Part shown: piece by piece, positions 24,619-36,350 of the stretch
Layout of the letters: each line of letters opens with the position of its first letter
Position numbering within the stretch: the stretch's first letter is position 1
NCBI GenBank assembly: GCA_964058845.1
Contig: CAXKVR010000019.1
Coordinates: 62,001-126,000, forward strand
Length of the DNA stretch: 64,000 nt
DNA from: Carex sylvatica
Lineage: Eukaryota > Streptophyta > Magnoliopsida > Poales > Cyperaceae
Direction of reading: 5' to 3'
Translations under genes and position numbers: made by a program
The notes under the pieces: generated by a model
Databases searched by the model: none
Told to the model about the DNA's origin: nothing
What the model saw: the letters and a program-made list of their open reading frames with translations, nothing else

Positions 24619-25783
24619 CTGATTTTTTTATTTATATAAAAATAATAATTAAATTTTAAAAAATAACTAAAGCTGAACAGGATTTTGAAATCTACCCAAA
24701 CCAGAAATATTTTTTTCGGTAATTCATTCCAAAACTGGAATTTTTTTTCCCGGTTTTAGAATTTTAAAACAACGCCTAAAAAGAAAGAGAGAAACCGTAA
24801 AAAAAAATACCGGTTTCAACATTTTTTTTCTTTTTTCAGATTTTTTATATTTAAATAGAAATATTTATAATCTATTTATCTTTTGTATTGAAATATTAGA
24901 AATATTTAATATATTTCTTTGAAAATAGATGGAATACTATATAATTCGATTTATTAGAAAGACTGCTATAAATAACCCGGATCAACATTTTTTATGTCAG
25001 ATTTTTTTGTGGCCGTAAGAAAAATTAATATATTTATTGATGTGTTATTGGAAAAAAAATAAAAATATTTGAATTCTCAGTTATTAATCCCGGTTCAGAA
25101 GTCACTTCTAAGTAAATACATAAAATATTGTCATCTTTCTAATACATTTAATTTCTAAAAAATGTATCTATTTTTGAAAAAACAAATAATTTAAGTTATT
25201 TAATGATTGTTATTAAAAAGAATTCTCAAAATAGATTCAACGTTTTATAAATTAAATGTATTACAAGGATCATAATATTTTCTGTATTACCTAGAAATAA
25301 TTTTTAAACCGAGATCAATAACTCAGAATCCAAGCATTTTTATTTTTTTTTCCAATAACTCATAAAGAAATATATTAAATTTTTTTTACAGCCGCAAAAA
25401 ATCCACCATGAAAAATGTTGATCTGGTTTATTTGTAGTAGTATTTCTAATAAATCAAATTATATAGTATTTCATCTATTTTTAAATAAATATATTAAATA
25501 TATCTAATATTTTAATGCAATAAATAAATAAATTATAAATATTTCTATTTAAATAAAAAAATCTGAAAAAAATAAATGTTGAAATCAGAAAAAAATTTAC
25601 GATTTCTCTCCCTTTTTTTTTTTAGCTGCTGTTTTGAAATTCTAAAACTGAATTTTTTTTTTCCGGTTTTGACCTGAATTACTGAAAAAAAATTTCGGTT
25701 AGGGTAGATTTCAAAATTCTACCGAGCTTTGGTTATTTTTTAAAATTTTAATTATTTTTTTTGAATATAAATAAGAAAATCGG
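24619..25783. mobile_element. Foldback element family CCGATTTTT, copy C
   Basis: The 9 bp TSD is caagatgtc (24610-24618) against caagatgac (25784-25792), with one mismatch. The ends are CTGATTTTTTTATTTATA and TATAAATAAGAAAATCGG. Arms of about 560 bp share GATTTTGAAATCTACCC, AATATATTTCTTTGAAAATA and ATAACCCGGATCAACATTTT with copies A and B. Non-coding. Confidence 0.85.
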
Positions 25784-25792
25784 CAAGATGAC

Positions 25793-27590
25793 CATATCGG
25801 TCCAAATTTATATGTTTAGATTAATCTGAGTCACGGGCGAATCTCACACACCCAAAAATAAAACAAGACAATAAAAAAAAACCTTAGAGGACGTCCTTCA
25901 TTCACTATATATACGAACAACATATGAGACAAGCATTTAGGAATTTTATCTGGGGTAAATAAATAAGAAAACCTGAATGTTCTCGAATTATTAACTTAAT
26001 AGCAAAATATTAGCCTATGTGTGACCACATCGCGCATGATTTCATACTATATAAGATAACTTCAGTTTCCATGCACGGAAAAAAAATGAGGTATTATTGA
26101 CCGTCTTTTACTATTCAAAATTTAATGCAATTCAGAAACCGTTATTTCAAATTGAATGTATATATTAACGATGAATCGATATTTAAATCACATAAAATTT
26201 AATATTCGATCACATTTATAAAATACATACATAATTTTTAGTTTTATTATTGTCACGTTTGCCAGATAAATTATTTTTTAATGTAACTCTTCTCTAAAAC
26301 AAATAACAGTAGCAGTAAGTCAATTGCTTTTGAAATTTGATCTCAAACATTGCGGGTTAGATGACCCGCTACACCAATTGTCGCACTATGATGAAAGGAT
26401 AAGGAATGAGATCAAAGTAGTCTACGTCGGAATCTTCCGTTAGCTAGAGTTGTACTCTGTTTCAAAATTTTAAAAAGATTCCGATCCGATTCGTCAGCGG
26501 GAAATTCAAATCGCGGTCTACACGTAATTTCACGTAAATCTGGGGCTTCTTTGTCAAGGTCGTCTGTTTTATATCCCATAAAAAAAGGTTAAAAACTAAC
26601 CTCCAAGAGAGAAGTCTGCGCTGCTATGGACCTTCAAATCACGTGACGCGTCGAAAATTGACGAATATAGCCCCACTGTAAAAAAAGCAAATCAACCCTT
26701 TAATTGTGCTTAAATTAAATAACAGTCGTGGGTAAGAAAACATGGTACCCGCTCTGATTTTGGAAATATGCGGAAATCATGGGATTACCTTTTAAAACTC
26801 CTTTAGGTTTTTACCCGAAATACGGCTGGGTTTATTGTTATGCATTACATCAGTCGAAACTCGAAACATCGAAATTACGAAACCACCCCCCGCATTGTTC
26901 TTATTTAATTTTTTTTTCTTGTTGAGGCATAAATTTAATTTGTTGGATATGGATTTAATTTCAGTACGGTCCATAAGACATTAATTGAATAAATTTCAAT
27001 TAAAATACTGTTTAAAATTTAATTTGTCGGATTTGGAATACGGTTTAAAGCTATGCGTTATGAGCAAAAGGCCACCATTGAAATACGGTTTAAAGCTATG
27101 CGTTATGAGCAATTTACGGTAAATCTAGCAAAGTTTGTGGAGCTTTGATTTTTTTTTTTTTTATGACGTGAAATTAACTTTCTTCATCACAATATACCAT
27201 TTTAGATAAGAGTCTTCATCTACTTGTTTTCCCATTATATGCTAATATAATCCAACGATTTGAAACGAATCGATCAAATTACAGGAGGCATTCAATTTGA
27301 ATTTTGAATCACAAATATTCTAAAAATATTGATCAATAAAAATTTCAATGAAGTAATATGTAGAACATTTCTAGCGCCGATGAGGAAAAGTATCTAGAAA
27401 ATTAGAATCAATCAACATATTAAAGTTCTCAAAAAGAAAATATTGTTTTTGTCTAATTAAAATCAACCACTGCTTCCTAAGTCAACTAAAAAAAATTAAT
27501 AATAAAAGTAAGGACACATCTAATATAGCTAGTTGAATTATAAGTTTCGGTAATACAAGTTTGAAATTAAATTTCAACTTAAATTTATAT
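25793..27590. other. Intergenic sequence with a short tandem duplication
   Basis: No gene is supported. ATACGGTTTAAAGCTATGCG is duplicated at about 27039 and 27082 (period 43 bp). A somewhat GC-richer patch at 26380-26660 contains no frame worth reporting. Confidence 0.45.
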
Positions 27591-27599
27591 AATATAAGC

Positions 27600-28230
27600 A
27601 TAGGCTCTCTTGTGGTTTACGTAATTTCAAATAGTTTATCCGAATAGCTGATTTTGGTCTTCATTTTAAATCGTGCTTGGATACTTTATTTTACATTTTT
27701 TTTAAACTTATTACTATTTTATTTAAATTTTTGAAATTTATTTTTTAGAAAATCTGGGACCATAAAATAATAAAATTTAAAAAATTCTACAAAAAATAGT
27801 ACAAAATTTTCAAAATAATATACAATTTTGATCTCCAAGTACTTTATAATACAGAGATAATATTGAGCAGTTCATATCGTCTTAGAGAGAGAGAGAGAGC
27901 TGGGATCGATGCTTTGGAAGGTAGAGAAACTGTTTTACTTTTTTATTATAATACCAATTTCAAAATCAAGTAGTGGATCGACCTTCATATTATATTGTGG
28001 CCAGAGACCAATTTTTGTTTTTTGCAAAATATTTATTATTTTCAGAATTTTTTATAATTACTGTTTTTCATTAAATGTATTTTTTAAAACATTAATTTTC
28101 AAAAATTCTATAAAAATAATTAAAAATCGTAAAAATGTAAAATTTGTATGACAAGTACAGAGATACTATTAAATGGTTCAGATACACTGTTTGATTTTGA
28201 AAATAATGATCTAGTTTCGCATAACATGAA
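27600..28230. mobile_element. Two adjacent degenerate foldback elements
   Basis: At 27612-27877, GTGCTTGGATACTTTATTTT pairs loosely with ATCTCCAAGTACTTTATAAT. At about 27920-28222, AATTTCAAAATCAAGTAGTG pairs with CACTGTTTGATTTTGAAAAT. The arrangement (outer arms, inner TTTACTATTTT, short loop) resembles the elements at 7448 and 37837. The ends are worn and no TSD was recognised. Confidence 0.4.
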
Positions 28231-28609
28231 AATACCGGTTGAAATTGTATAGTAAGCGACACGTGGATGCCAGGTCTGCAGGGGAACAATCCCTGCCGAG
28301 AAACGCCAGGTTAAACTATTGGCAAAAGGAGATTAGATCAAGATTTAAGAAATTGATTGCATATTTTTGTAATCCGACATGACGCACAAAATTGGAGCCA
28401 AAAATGCAGTAAGACAAATATGTGCGGCTAGTTTTAAACTGTTTATCCTGATCCAGATTTGACCATCGCCATACAATGCTACAGTAAACATCTCCAGTAA
28501 ATTATCCCCACAAGTTTGTCTCCACCTGTTCTCCAATGAGATTAAACGGTCCAAGGCCTTTTTCTTATAATTTTGTTCTTTTCGCAGACAAAAATCAGGA
28601 ATTTTTTTA

Positions 28610-28850
28610 AAAATAGAATCTATTTTAATTATTTTAATAAAACAAGCACTATTAATCTGGTTTTTATAGAAAGCAGTTCCACCGATCGAGATCGGTGGAG
28701 GAAAATTTTTAATTTAGTTTTAAGAAATCTGCGATCAATTATTTCTACTTATTCCTCCTCCACCGATTGTTAGGATCGGTGAGCTGCTTTTTAAAGAGAA
28801 AAAAATTAATGGTGCTTGTTTCATTAAAATAATTAAAATAGATTATATAT
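28610..28850. mobile_element. Small foldback element
   Basis: The arms of about 95 bp are AATCTATTTTAATTATTTTA, ACAAGCACTATTAAT, AAGCAGTTCCACCGATC and GATCGGTGGAGGA, mirrored from 28750 to 28845. The loop is about 45 bp. No clear TSD was found. Confidence 0.7.
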
Positions 28851-29158
28851 TAAAACATATCACTGTCATAAAATCTATGGACATCAATCAATCATCCAAG
28901 ATTTTTTTTGCAGTGCAACAGCAAAAAAAATGAACGAGTTTGTTTCGACATTTTGTGTTGGAGTAAACTCAAATTATTCGATTTTGTTATGCAATAAAAT
29001 TTGACACGATGACAGAAATTCCCGGCGTTACTGAAACATGAAAATTTCATTGTTTGCAGAAGTTATAAGATAAATTGTTTCCTTTTTTGTTTGAAAATGA
29101 TCCATTTTCACGGCATGTATAACGTGTTTTGTACAACTCAGCATCTTTGTCCTACTGC

Positions 29159-29756
29159 TAGGGGTGTAAACGGAAACGGAAAATCCGCTCTGTATCTAGA
29201 GATTATTCGAATTCGGATTAAACGAATACGGATAATTGCGGATATGAATACGGATATTTTTTATATATGGTAAAATAATGTGGATACGGATACAGATAAT
29301 TTCATAAAAGTGAATATCTGTATCCGTGATTATCTGGATCCGAAATTGCGCCCAACTGGTTCTAACTTTACTGCTCTAGATAGATGATAATACTATCTGA
29401 TTATCAATTTAATATCTTTTTCGCTGGTGATGGTGCTATAATAACTCTATTTTCTTTTATTTTTACGTACCTTCATTTTTTCACTCTCTATTCAAAATTT
29501 TAGTCGTTGTTTTAAGACAACAATAAAGTATTCTTTGTATCTTCAACTGTATAACTTAATTATCCGACAATATTTTATTTCGTATCTATATTTGAATCCG
29601 TATTTGTAGATTATTCACTTTGTATCCGTATCCGTTTAAGGATACATTTAAGGAATATTTAATTTTAAATTTTAATATCCGTTTGCTATCATCCGTATCC
29701 GTAGATACAGATATGATATTAGCTTTATCTGCTCCGAAACCGCTCCGTTTACACCT
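29159..29756. mobile_element. hAT-like element, GGATAC family
   Basis: The left end is TAGGGGTGTAAACGG and the right end GCTCCGTTTACACCTG. Both halves carry many GGATACGGATA-type motifs, as in the copies at 1-879, 18883 and 50552. The possible TSD cctactgc against ctgactgc is weak, so the exact right border is uncertain. Confidence 0.65.
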
Positions 29757-29759
29757 GAC

Positions 29760-30238
29760 TGCGCATCATTTTAATTAACTCTGCTTTGTATTTAAAATTT
29801 AAAATACATTCGCATACTAATGCGCCCCAAGAGGAAATAAATATGCTGTTATTTCTAAGGAGGAACAAGATCACATGCTTCTAGGGGTGTAGGAAATTCT
29901 TACTTCTAGAGTCACTGCCGAGTGAGATTGAAATCACTTTTAACATTTAAATATTTGATCTAGAGCTCATCTTGGATTCACCGACAATAACTCTAGGCAT
30001 AGGAATTTCTTACCCCCGAGGTACATGAGATTTGATCTCTTCTAAGAAATAACAACAACCAATCGCACCTGTTAATTTTTGTTGAGATTCGTCACAAAAA
30101 CTTTGTTGAGACTCACATGTAAAAATGTTTGAATAGTTAAAATCAGAATAACAGATTTCGTTTGTTTGTAAGAAATAATAACAGATCTATTTCCATCGGG
30201 AGGACGGAGTTGCCACTCGAATAGTAAACTCTTTTTGC
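29760..30238. other. Intergenic sequence, nothing recognised
   Basis: No repeat ends or coding signals were seen. The short frame at 30072-30260 (-) overlaps the start of the next foldback and has no motif. Confidence 0.4.
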
Positions 30239-30240
30239 AT

Positions 30241-31802
30241 GGTGTAGATTTTAACAGCAATATTTTGGCTCAAGTAGCGTTTGAGGTGAGAAAAGAATTT
30301 TATTTAGACAATAATATCCTTCCTTCATAAAGAAAACAAATAAAGACACTATTATATTGGTTGTTTGAACGATTGAGATAAAAAGAAAAGATCCACTACT
30401 ACCATAGTAAATAATGACATAATGTCTTGTGGATCTATATAAATGGACTTAAAATTGAGATTACAAACTTACACTAATAACAACGCCCTATATGAAATAT
30501 TTTATTTACAAAATAAAATTATTTAGACCTATTAATTTTAGTTAATTGAGTCTCAGGTTGTATCTTACTTGTGTGGATTGTGGAGTAGTGAAAAATTATA
30601 ATCAATATAGTTGACATACATCTTTTACTTGTTTATATTTTTTCAATAACCTTATATTAATAAACTATTTATGAATTGTTTATTTTACAAGAACTCAAAC
30701 ATAAATATGCAGGGATAAAAGCTTAGTGAAAGATGCGGATGTATAAAAAAAAAATAAACTTTTACATATAGTAAAAATAAACTTTTACATATAGTAAAAA
30801 TAAAAGATACCTCATTTTCACTGTATTCCTTTCATAATTGAAAACAAAACTTTGTCAACAAAAACAAAATAAAATTACAAACAAAAATATTCAAGTTTAA
30901 TTTTTAAACTGATGCATAAGTTTTCGTGTTATGTAGTAGCAGTGTAAAATTCTATATTATTATTTGCAATAAATTGGATCTTTATAGTTGTATAATAAAT
31001 AAATTAGAGCTTTCCTTTTTTTTTTAAATATTTTATAAAATTTAGAAATATTTCGGATCTCGTCACTGATCATGCATTATTACAAAAAATACAACTATAC
31101 AAGGTTAAAAAAGCTAATGACGCACGGAAATGACTACTTTCCTTGGTAATTATGACTGTGTATAAAGCATATGTTTCAACGCTTTTTTTTTTTAAGATCT
31201 GAAATGGTTTACTTGTAGGAAATGTATATGTGAGCACTATATCGACATGGCTCTGTAATCGTGTATAATATATATCGATCTTGTCCTACACGATGCGCAT
31301 GGACACAGTTACAGAACTATATATCATTAACTTTTTTAAACTTATATAGTTGTATATTCTAAAGTATTATTTTTGTAATAGTGCATGATCAATCACGGAC
31401 TTGAAATTTTTTCAAATTTCATACTTAATAGTTAATATATATATCCAACCCAAATATAAAAATTTAACTAAAAAGGCTCTAATTTTTTCATTAAAAAAGA
31501 GAGTATATTTAATCATACAAGATCTAATTTAATTGCAGATAACAACACTAGTATTTTGTGAATAAAATATTTCACATTGGTAGTATTGTAAATTTGTAAT
31601 CTCAATTTAAATCTATTTATATAGATCCGTAAAGTATGATGTAATTATTTGCTCCGTTAGAACTGAAGTTTTTTTTTTTTTTTTTTATGTTAATCGTTCA
31701 AACAGTCAATATAATAGCGTCTTTGTTAATTTATTTTATAAAACCTTTCTCTCACCTCAAACACACTGCTTGAGCCAAAATGTTGCTGTTAAAATCTGCA
31801 CC
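30241..31802. mobile_element. Large foldback element, 1.56 kb
   Basis: The left end GGTGTAGATTTTAACAGCAA is mirrored by TTGCTGTTAAAATCTGCACC at the right. Successive blocks pair across the centre: TTTTGGCTCAAGTAGCGT, TTGAGGTGAGA, GTTTGAACGATT, TAAATTGAGATTACAAA-type, and CATGCATTATTACAAAAA near the loop. The flanks are ctttttgcat (30231-30240) and ctctttgcat (31803-31812), a probable 9-10 bp TSD with one difference. There is no coding content. The CACT-TTACAAAAA words inside are arm sequence, not CACTA ends. Confidence 0.8.
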
Positions 31803-31955
31803 CTCTTTGCATGCATATGATGCAAGAAAACTGTAGCAGATGCAAATCTTACTATTTTATTTTATTTATTAAATAGGTACAGTATATTTTATATTTTCAA
31901 ATGTTATTTTAAAAAATTAAACCTATGTATTTGTAAAGACGACAACACATGTTGT

Positions 31956-32096
31956 GACTCCGTATCCTCTGCATTAACACAAAATTTTAGTTAATGCATC
32001 TCAGTCATCCGATCATAATTCGTATTAATTCAGATCGAGAATGGTTAAGATTAATTTTGCATTAACTTTTGAGTTCATGCAAACAATACAAAATTC
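31956..32096. mobile_element. MULE-type MITE, GTATCCTCTGC family, short copy
   Basis: The left end is GACTCCGTATCCTCTGCATT. The right end is degraded (TTGAGTTCATGCAAACAATA). The flanks acatgttgt (31947-31955) and tcatgttgt (32097-32105) give a 9 bp TSD with one mismatch. It is shorter (141 bp) than its sisters at 20242 and 53372. Confidence 0.7.
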
Positions 32097-32216
32097 TCAT
32101 GTTGTTGCATTAAGCCCATAATTTTTGAAATTTTAATTTAATTTATTTTTCTTTTCTTTTTACGAAAACCTTTAAAAGTACAATGAAAATTGATTCAACT
32201 AGGGAGGAGAGTCAAC

Positions 32217-32413
32217 CAAGAACATGTATTCTCAGCATTAACTCAAAATAATGCATCTCAGCCGTCTGATCAGAATTTTGATCCAATGTGGTTGGAGGTG
32301 GTACGTAGGGTACGCGTTTAATAATTATGTCAACACAAATGGAACGGTCTAGATTCGTTCTGCACTAACTAAGAATTTAAATTCTGAGTTAAATGCAGAC
32401 TTTACGAATTCGA
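32217..32413. mobile_element. MULE-type MITE, GTATCCTCTGC family, degraded copy
   Basis: The left end (ATGTATTCTCAGCATTAACT) and right end (TTCTGAGTTAAATGCAGACT, then TTACGAATTC) match the family in order and orientation. No convincing TSD was found. It lies 120 bp from the preceding family member. Confidence 0.6.
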
Positions 32414-32547
32414 TCCAACATTGATCGTTCAATTTGTTCGAAGCTCTCAAATAGTATCCGTACAAAAGACCAACTCGTATATCCTTTATGGCCTCGTATC
32501 ACTCTAAAGTCGATCATATTAAATTTGATCGTATATATATATATATA

Positions 32548-32971
32548 GAGGTTGGCTACTATGCTTATATAAGCATATCCCCACATATGCTTATAACTCA
32601 TTTTTGTGCTTCCAATGTTCAAATGGTCGATCTGAACCGTTCATCTTGTTCTCTATATTAATATGTGCTTGGAAACTAAATTTTATATTTTTCTGAATTT
32701 GTTTACTATTTATTAAGCTACTTTGAAAATTATTAATCCAACGGTGGCTGCTGATTTTACTGTTTTGTGCAGCCACCGTTGGATCAGCGATTTTCAAAGT
32801 GGCTTAATAAATAGTAAAAAAATTCAAAAAATGTAAAATTTAGTTTCCAAGCACATATTAATATGGAGAACAAGATGAACGGTTCAAATCGACCATTTGG
32901 ACATTGAAAGCACAAAAATGAATTATAAGCATATGTGGGGATATGCTTATATAAGCATAGTAGCCAACCTC
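32548..32971. mobile_element. Foldback MITE, GAGGTTGGCTACTATGC ends, copy 2
   Basis: A 424 bp near-perfect palindrome with the same ends and centre as 7899-8324. It is flanked on both sides by (TA)n tracts, so the TSD cannot be separated from the microsatellite. It lies about 1.1 kb upstream of the putative IQD TATA box. Frames on both strands here are palindrome by-products. Confidence 0.9.
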
Positions 32972-32989
32972 TATATATATATATATATA

Positions 32990-34201
32990 TATTTCCAAGG
33001 ATGGATGGAATCTTGTAGTATCGTGGAAAGTTGTATAAATACACAACACTATTCTTGGCAAAAAAAGGAAAAATTAAATACACCGTACTACTGTTTAATG
33101 GTCGTTGACCGTTCAAGAAATTAAATACGTATCATAAAAGCTACCGTATATCTCGGCCTCTCAGATCTCAAGGCAAATCCGACGGCCTGAATCACGCTGG
33201 CTTACAACGACTACTTTTTTACGTATAAAAATATGATTTTTTTACCCTCTCAACCCCACCAAACATTTGATTTATTTTCATTGTCTGATTATTTTTTTTT
33301 TCTCTAGCGAAGGAAGCGACTCTTCTTCGCTTTTTCCTCTTCAGGTTTGATCCATTTGCCTTTTCAAATTCAATTTTAACCATTTAAAATTTTCGAAAAG
33401 TTGTCACCTGGTCAGAAGAGAGAGAAAGATGAAGTAGTGCGCTCCATTCCTCTGTTTATTTGGTGACGCCTATCCAAGATCTTTACAGTGCAAAGAGAAA
33501 AATAAAAAGGAAACAACAAAAGCTGAGAGAAAAGATAGAGAGAGAGAATCTAAAAGTGCGTAATAAAAACAAAACTTATGGGTGGATTCACGAGTGTGTC
33601 AGCTCTATCACTATAAGAGCGAATCAAGCGAATATATACTCTTCTCTGTTCTCTGTACCACTCTTCCTTTGTTTCAAAAGTAACGATAGAGGAAAAAAAA
33701 ACGAAGAGAGAAGGAGATTTGTTTGAGGTTGGTTTCTCCTCGTTTCTTCTCCTTGCGCATAAAACATGTTTGCTCTGTTTTCGACTTCTAAGTTTCTGAA
33801 TAAGTCCGGAATTTTTAGGTTTTTGAGCGCTCTCTAACTTCTCTCTCTAGATTTTGAATTTTGAGACCAGATTAGATGGACCCAGTAAAGAATTATCTCT
33901 CTAGCACTCCCATCTCTCTCCGCCCTTTAGTGAAACTAAACACCAAGAAACAATACAATAGTTTACATTTTCTTTAGTTTCTTTTTTATCTGTGTCATTG
34001 CGGGACATGCTTTTGTCTTCTACTGCACCTCTTCACGAGGCCTCAGAGGATTTTCTTTTTTGCTACCCATTTTTTTAAATTACAGAACTCCAAAAACAGA
34101 GCCCCTTTCTCACCTTCTCTCTCTCTCTCTTTCTATACCTCCAGGTTTTTACACTGCCCATTGTTTTCATTCTCTCCATCTACCTTTTAGAGATTGAAAC
34201 A
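32990..34201 (+). promoter_or_regulatory. IQD upstream region and 5' leader
   Basis: The region is much richer in CT tracts and GC than the surroundings. A TATA-like AATATATACT at 33631-33640 would place transcription start near 33660-33670. Downstream come several CT-rich blocks (33840-33850, 34110-34135). Three ATGs (about 33766, 33875 and 34007) precede the coding start. TTTTTAAATTACAG ending at 34085 looks like a 3' splice site, and a leader intron ending there could remove those ATGs. The 88-codon frame at 33460-33726 starts upstream of the TATA and is not supported as a gene. Confidence 0.5.
33631..33640 (+). promoter_or_regulatory. Putative TATA box of the IQD gene
   Basis: AATATATACT is followed by a CT-rich stretch (CTTCTCTGTTCTCTGTACC) typical of plant initiator regions. 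The distance to the start codon at 34202 is about 560 bp, which is compatible with a long or intron-containing leader. It is inferred from sequence only. Confidence 0.35.
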
Positions 34202-36350
34202 ATGGGAAAAGCAACAAGGTGGTTCAGGAACCTCTTAGGAGGAGGCAAGAAAGAGGCCAAAGAAAATCCTAGCCCGAACTATACAACTGATAAGAAGAGA
34301 TGGAGCTTTGCGAAGTCTACAAGAGACTCGCATTCAACCTCCTCAACGCCTGTGGCACCTGCGAAGGCTCCGCCAATTGACAACAAAGCTTGGTTTAGGT
34401 CTTTGTATAACGAGACAGAGAGGGAACAGAGCAAGCATGCCATTGCCGTGGCAGCAGCCACGGCAGCTGCGGCCGATGCCGCTGTTGCGGCAGCCCAAGC
34501 AGCAGTTGCTGTGGTGAGGCTCACTAGCCAGGGTCATGGGGCCCGCGTGTTTGGTCCTGGAGGAGGCGGTCAAATCCCTGGTGGGTCCTGGGAAAGAATT
34601 GCTGCTGTCAAGATTCAAACGGCCTTTAGAGGTTACTTGGTATGTGATTATTGTATAATTATTTCCTAGTTAACTTTTATCTTGTGTTTTGAATGGAATG
34701 TTAATCTTAATTTTTTTTTTGTAGCTAAAGTACATTAATAGACTATGTTTTATTCTGTAGTACAATATAATATAATTTTCTTAACTGCTCAGGCGGTTTT
34801 GTGTTGCATTTAAAAAAAATGGAAACTACCAATCAAATTTATTGCGTTTGGTAAAAAAAAAAAAAAGAAAGCAAGAAAGCAATTTGTTTGGTACAGCTCT
34901 GATTTTCTGAATTTTTTTTCTCCTACTATTTATTTGATATTTTATTAATTTTGTGGCATTTATGACAGGGTTGCCTATTATTTTAAATTTTCTATTTTGA
35001 TGTTCTGTTACTAGCAAGAACAATTATAAGCAGGTTAGAAGGGAAATGGGTACAAGTATAAACGTCAGAGTTTTGATTGATAAAATACTGTACTCTGTTT
35101 CAATATTCGTTTAAATCATCGCCTCATTAAATGTGAGATAGAGAATTGTTTATAGAGCTTGATAATAAAGCATTCTTTATTGTAAAATAAATAATTTATT
35201 TAATTTGACCTTGATTTGATTGGATGACATCTTCTATATTTCCGGGGTGCATTCAATGCCGTTGGTTCGGTTGAGAAATCTTAGCAATAATAAAACAAAT
35301 CAACATGGATTTGAACTTCTATCCTTATTTTTGTAACCTTCAAATTTGTGTTTTTACAAATGTAACAGGCAAAAAAAGCGCTAAGGGCTCTTAAAGCATT
35401 GGTGAAGCTACAAGCACTGGTAAGAGGCTATCTGGTGCGTAAACAAGCAGCTGCGACTTTGCAGAGTATGCAAGCCATGGTTCGAGCTCAGGCTACTGTT
35501 CGAGCCCAAAAATCACGCAACTTGATTCGAAATGATCGAAACCTACTGAATCAACAATACCGTCATAGGCGGTCCCTGGTAAGTCGTCTCTCTTATTTGC
35601 AATTGTATTGGCGAAAACAAGGCATTAATTTTAGTTTCTTAACAGTTCAAATCAAATCTATTAGATGTACATGTTGGCCCTAAGTAACCATGTATTTATT
35701 TTCTGATATGGCAGCAAGAGAGGTACGATGACACGAGAAGCGAACAAGCTGCATCCTACTACAGTCGCCGTTTGTCTGCCAGTGTGGAGTCCGGCTTCGA
35801 CCATAGCCCCAAAATTGTCGAAATAGATACTGTTCGCCCAAAATCTCGTTCATCACGGCGTACCAGCCCTTCGGTTTTCGATCAAAGTGAAGACCTGCCA
35901 CCAATTTCGATCCCTAGTTCACGCAACCTCAACGATTATGACTGGGGCTTTTTAAGCACTGAGAAGTGTCGTTATTCCCACACAGCACAGAACACGCCAC
36001 GATACATGAATTCGTGTAACATCATGCCAGGGACACCGGCTAAGAGTGTTGCTAATTTGTCAAATTGTCCTAATTACATGATTAACACACAATCATTTGA
36101 GGCCAAGGTGAGGTCTCAAAGTGCTCCTAGGCAAAGACCCGAGCCAGTCGGGTCTAACCGGAAGAGGGTACCTCTGAGTGAGGTTATGCTCGAATCGAGG
36201 GTGAGTTTAAGTGGGGTCGGAATGCAGCGGTCGTGTCATAAGGCGCAACAAGAGGTGTTCAATTTTAAGAGTGCTGTGGTGGATCGGCTCGACCGGTCTG
36301 ACTTTGGCCGGGAAACTGAGAGAGAGTTCTACATGCAGAGGAAATGGTGA
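34202..36350 (+). CDS. IQD: IQ67-domain (IQD) calmodulin-binding protein
   Basis: Three coding exons: 34202-34639, 35369-35578 and 35715-36350, both introns GT-AG and in phase 0, giving 427 residues. The start [17 protein letters not shown] is the usual IQD N-terminus. An alanine-rich helix covers residues 80-105. The IQ67 domain spans about 134-200: IQTAFRGYL at 138, split by intron 1 exactly as in other IQD genes, then [12 protein letters not shown] at 160 and [11 protein letters not shown] at 177. The C-terminal DUF4005 motif ([23 protein letters not shown]) lies at 336-359. IQD proteins bind calmodulin/CML proteins and act as scaffolds at microtubules, plasma membrane or nucleus; that role is family knowledge, not seen here. 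The basic, Ser/Arg-rich stretch at 258-268 fits nuclear or microtubule binding. The gene looks intact. The exact orthologue within the family is not assigned. Confidence 0.95.
34640..35368 (+). other. IQD intron 1 (within IQ67 domain)
   Basis: 729 bp, GTATGT donor and TGTAACAG acceptor, AT-rich, with no transposon ends seen. It interrupts the coding frame in phase 0 between FRGYL and AKKAL, the conserved intron position of the IQD family. Confidence 0.9.

Noticed and set aside
31080..31395. Possible CACTA element ends (CATTATTACAAAAA / TTTTTGTAATAGTG)
   Set aside because: The inverted similarity continues outwards to 30241 and 31802, so these words are inside the arms of a larger foldback.
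33460..33726. 88-codon frame upstream of IQD
   Set aside because: It starts before the TATA-like box, has no ATG context or family similarity, and overlaps the presumed transcription start.
34279..34618. Minus-strand and alternative-frame ORFs over IQD exon 1
   Set aside because: Shadows of the real exon, caused by its GC-rich alanine codons.
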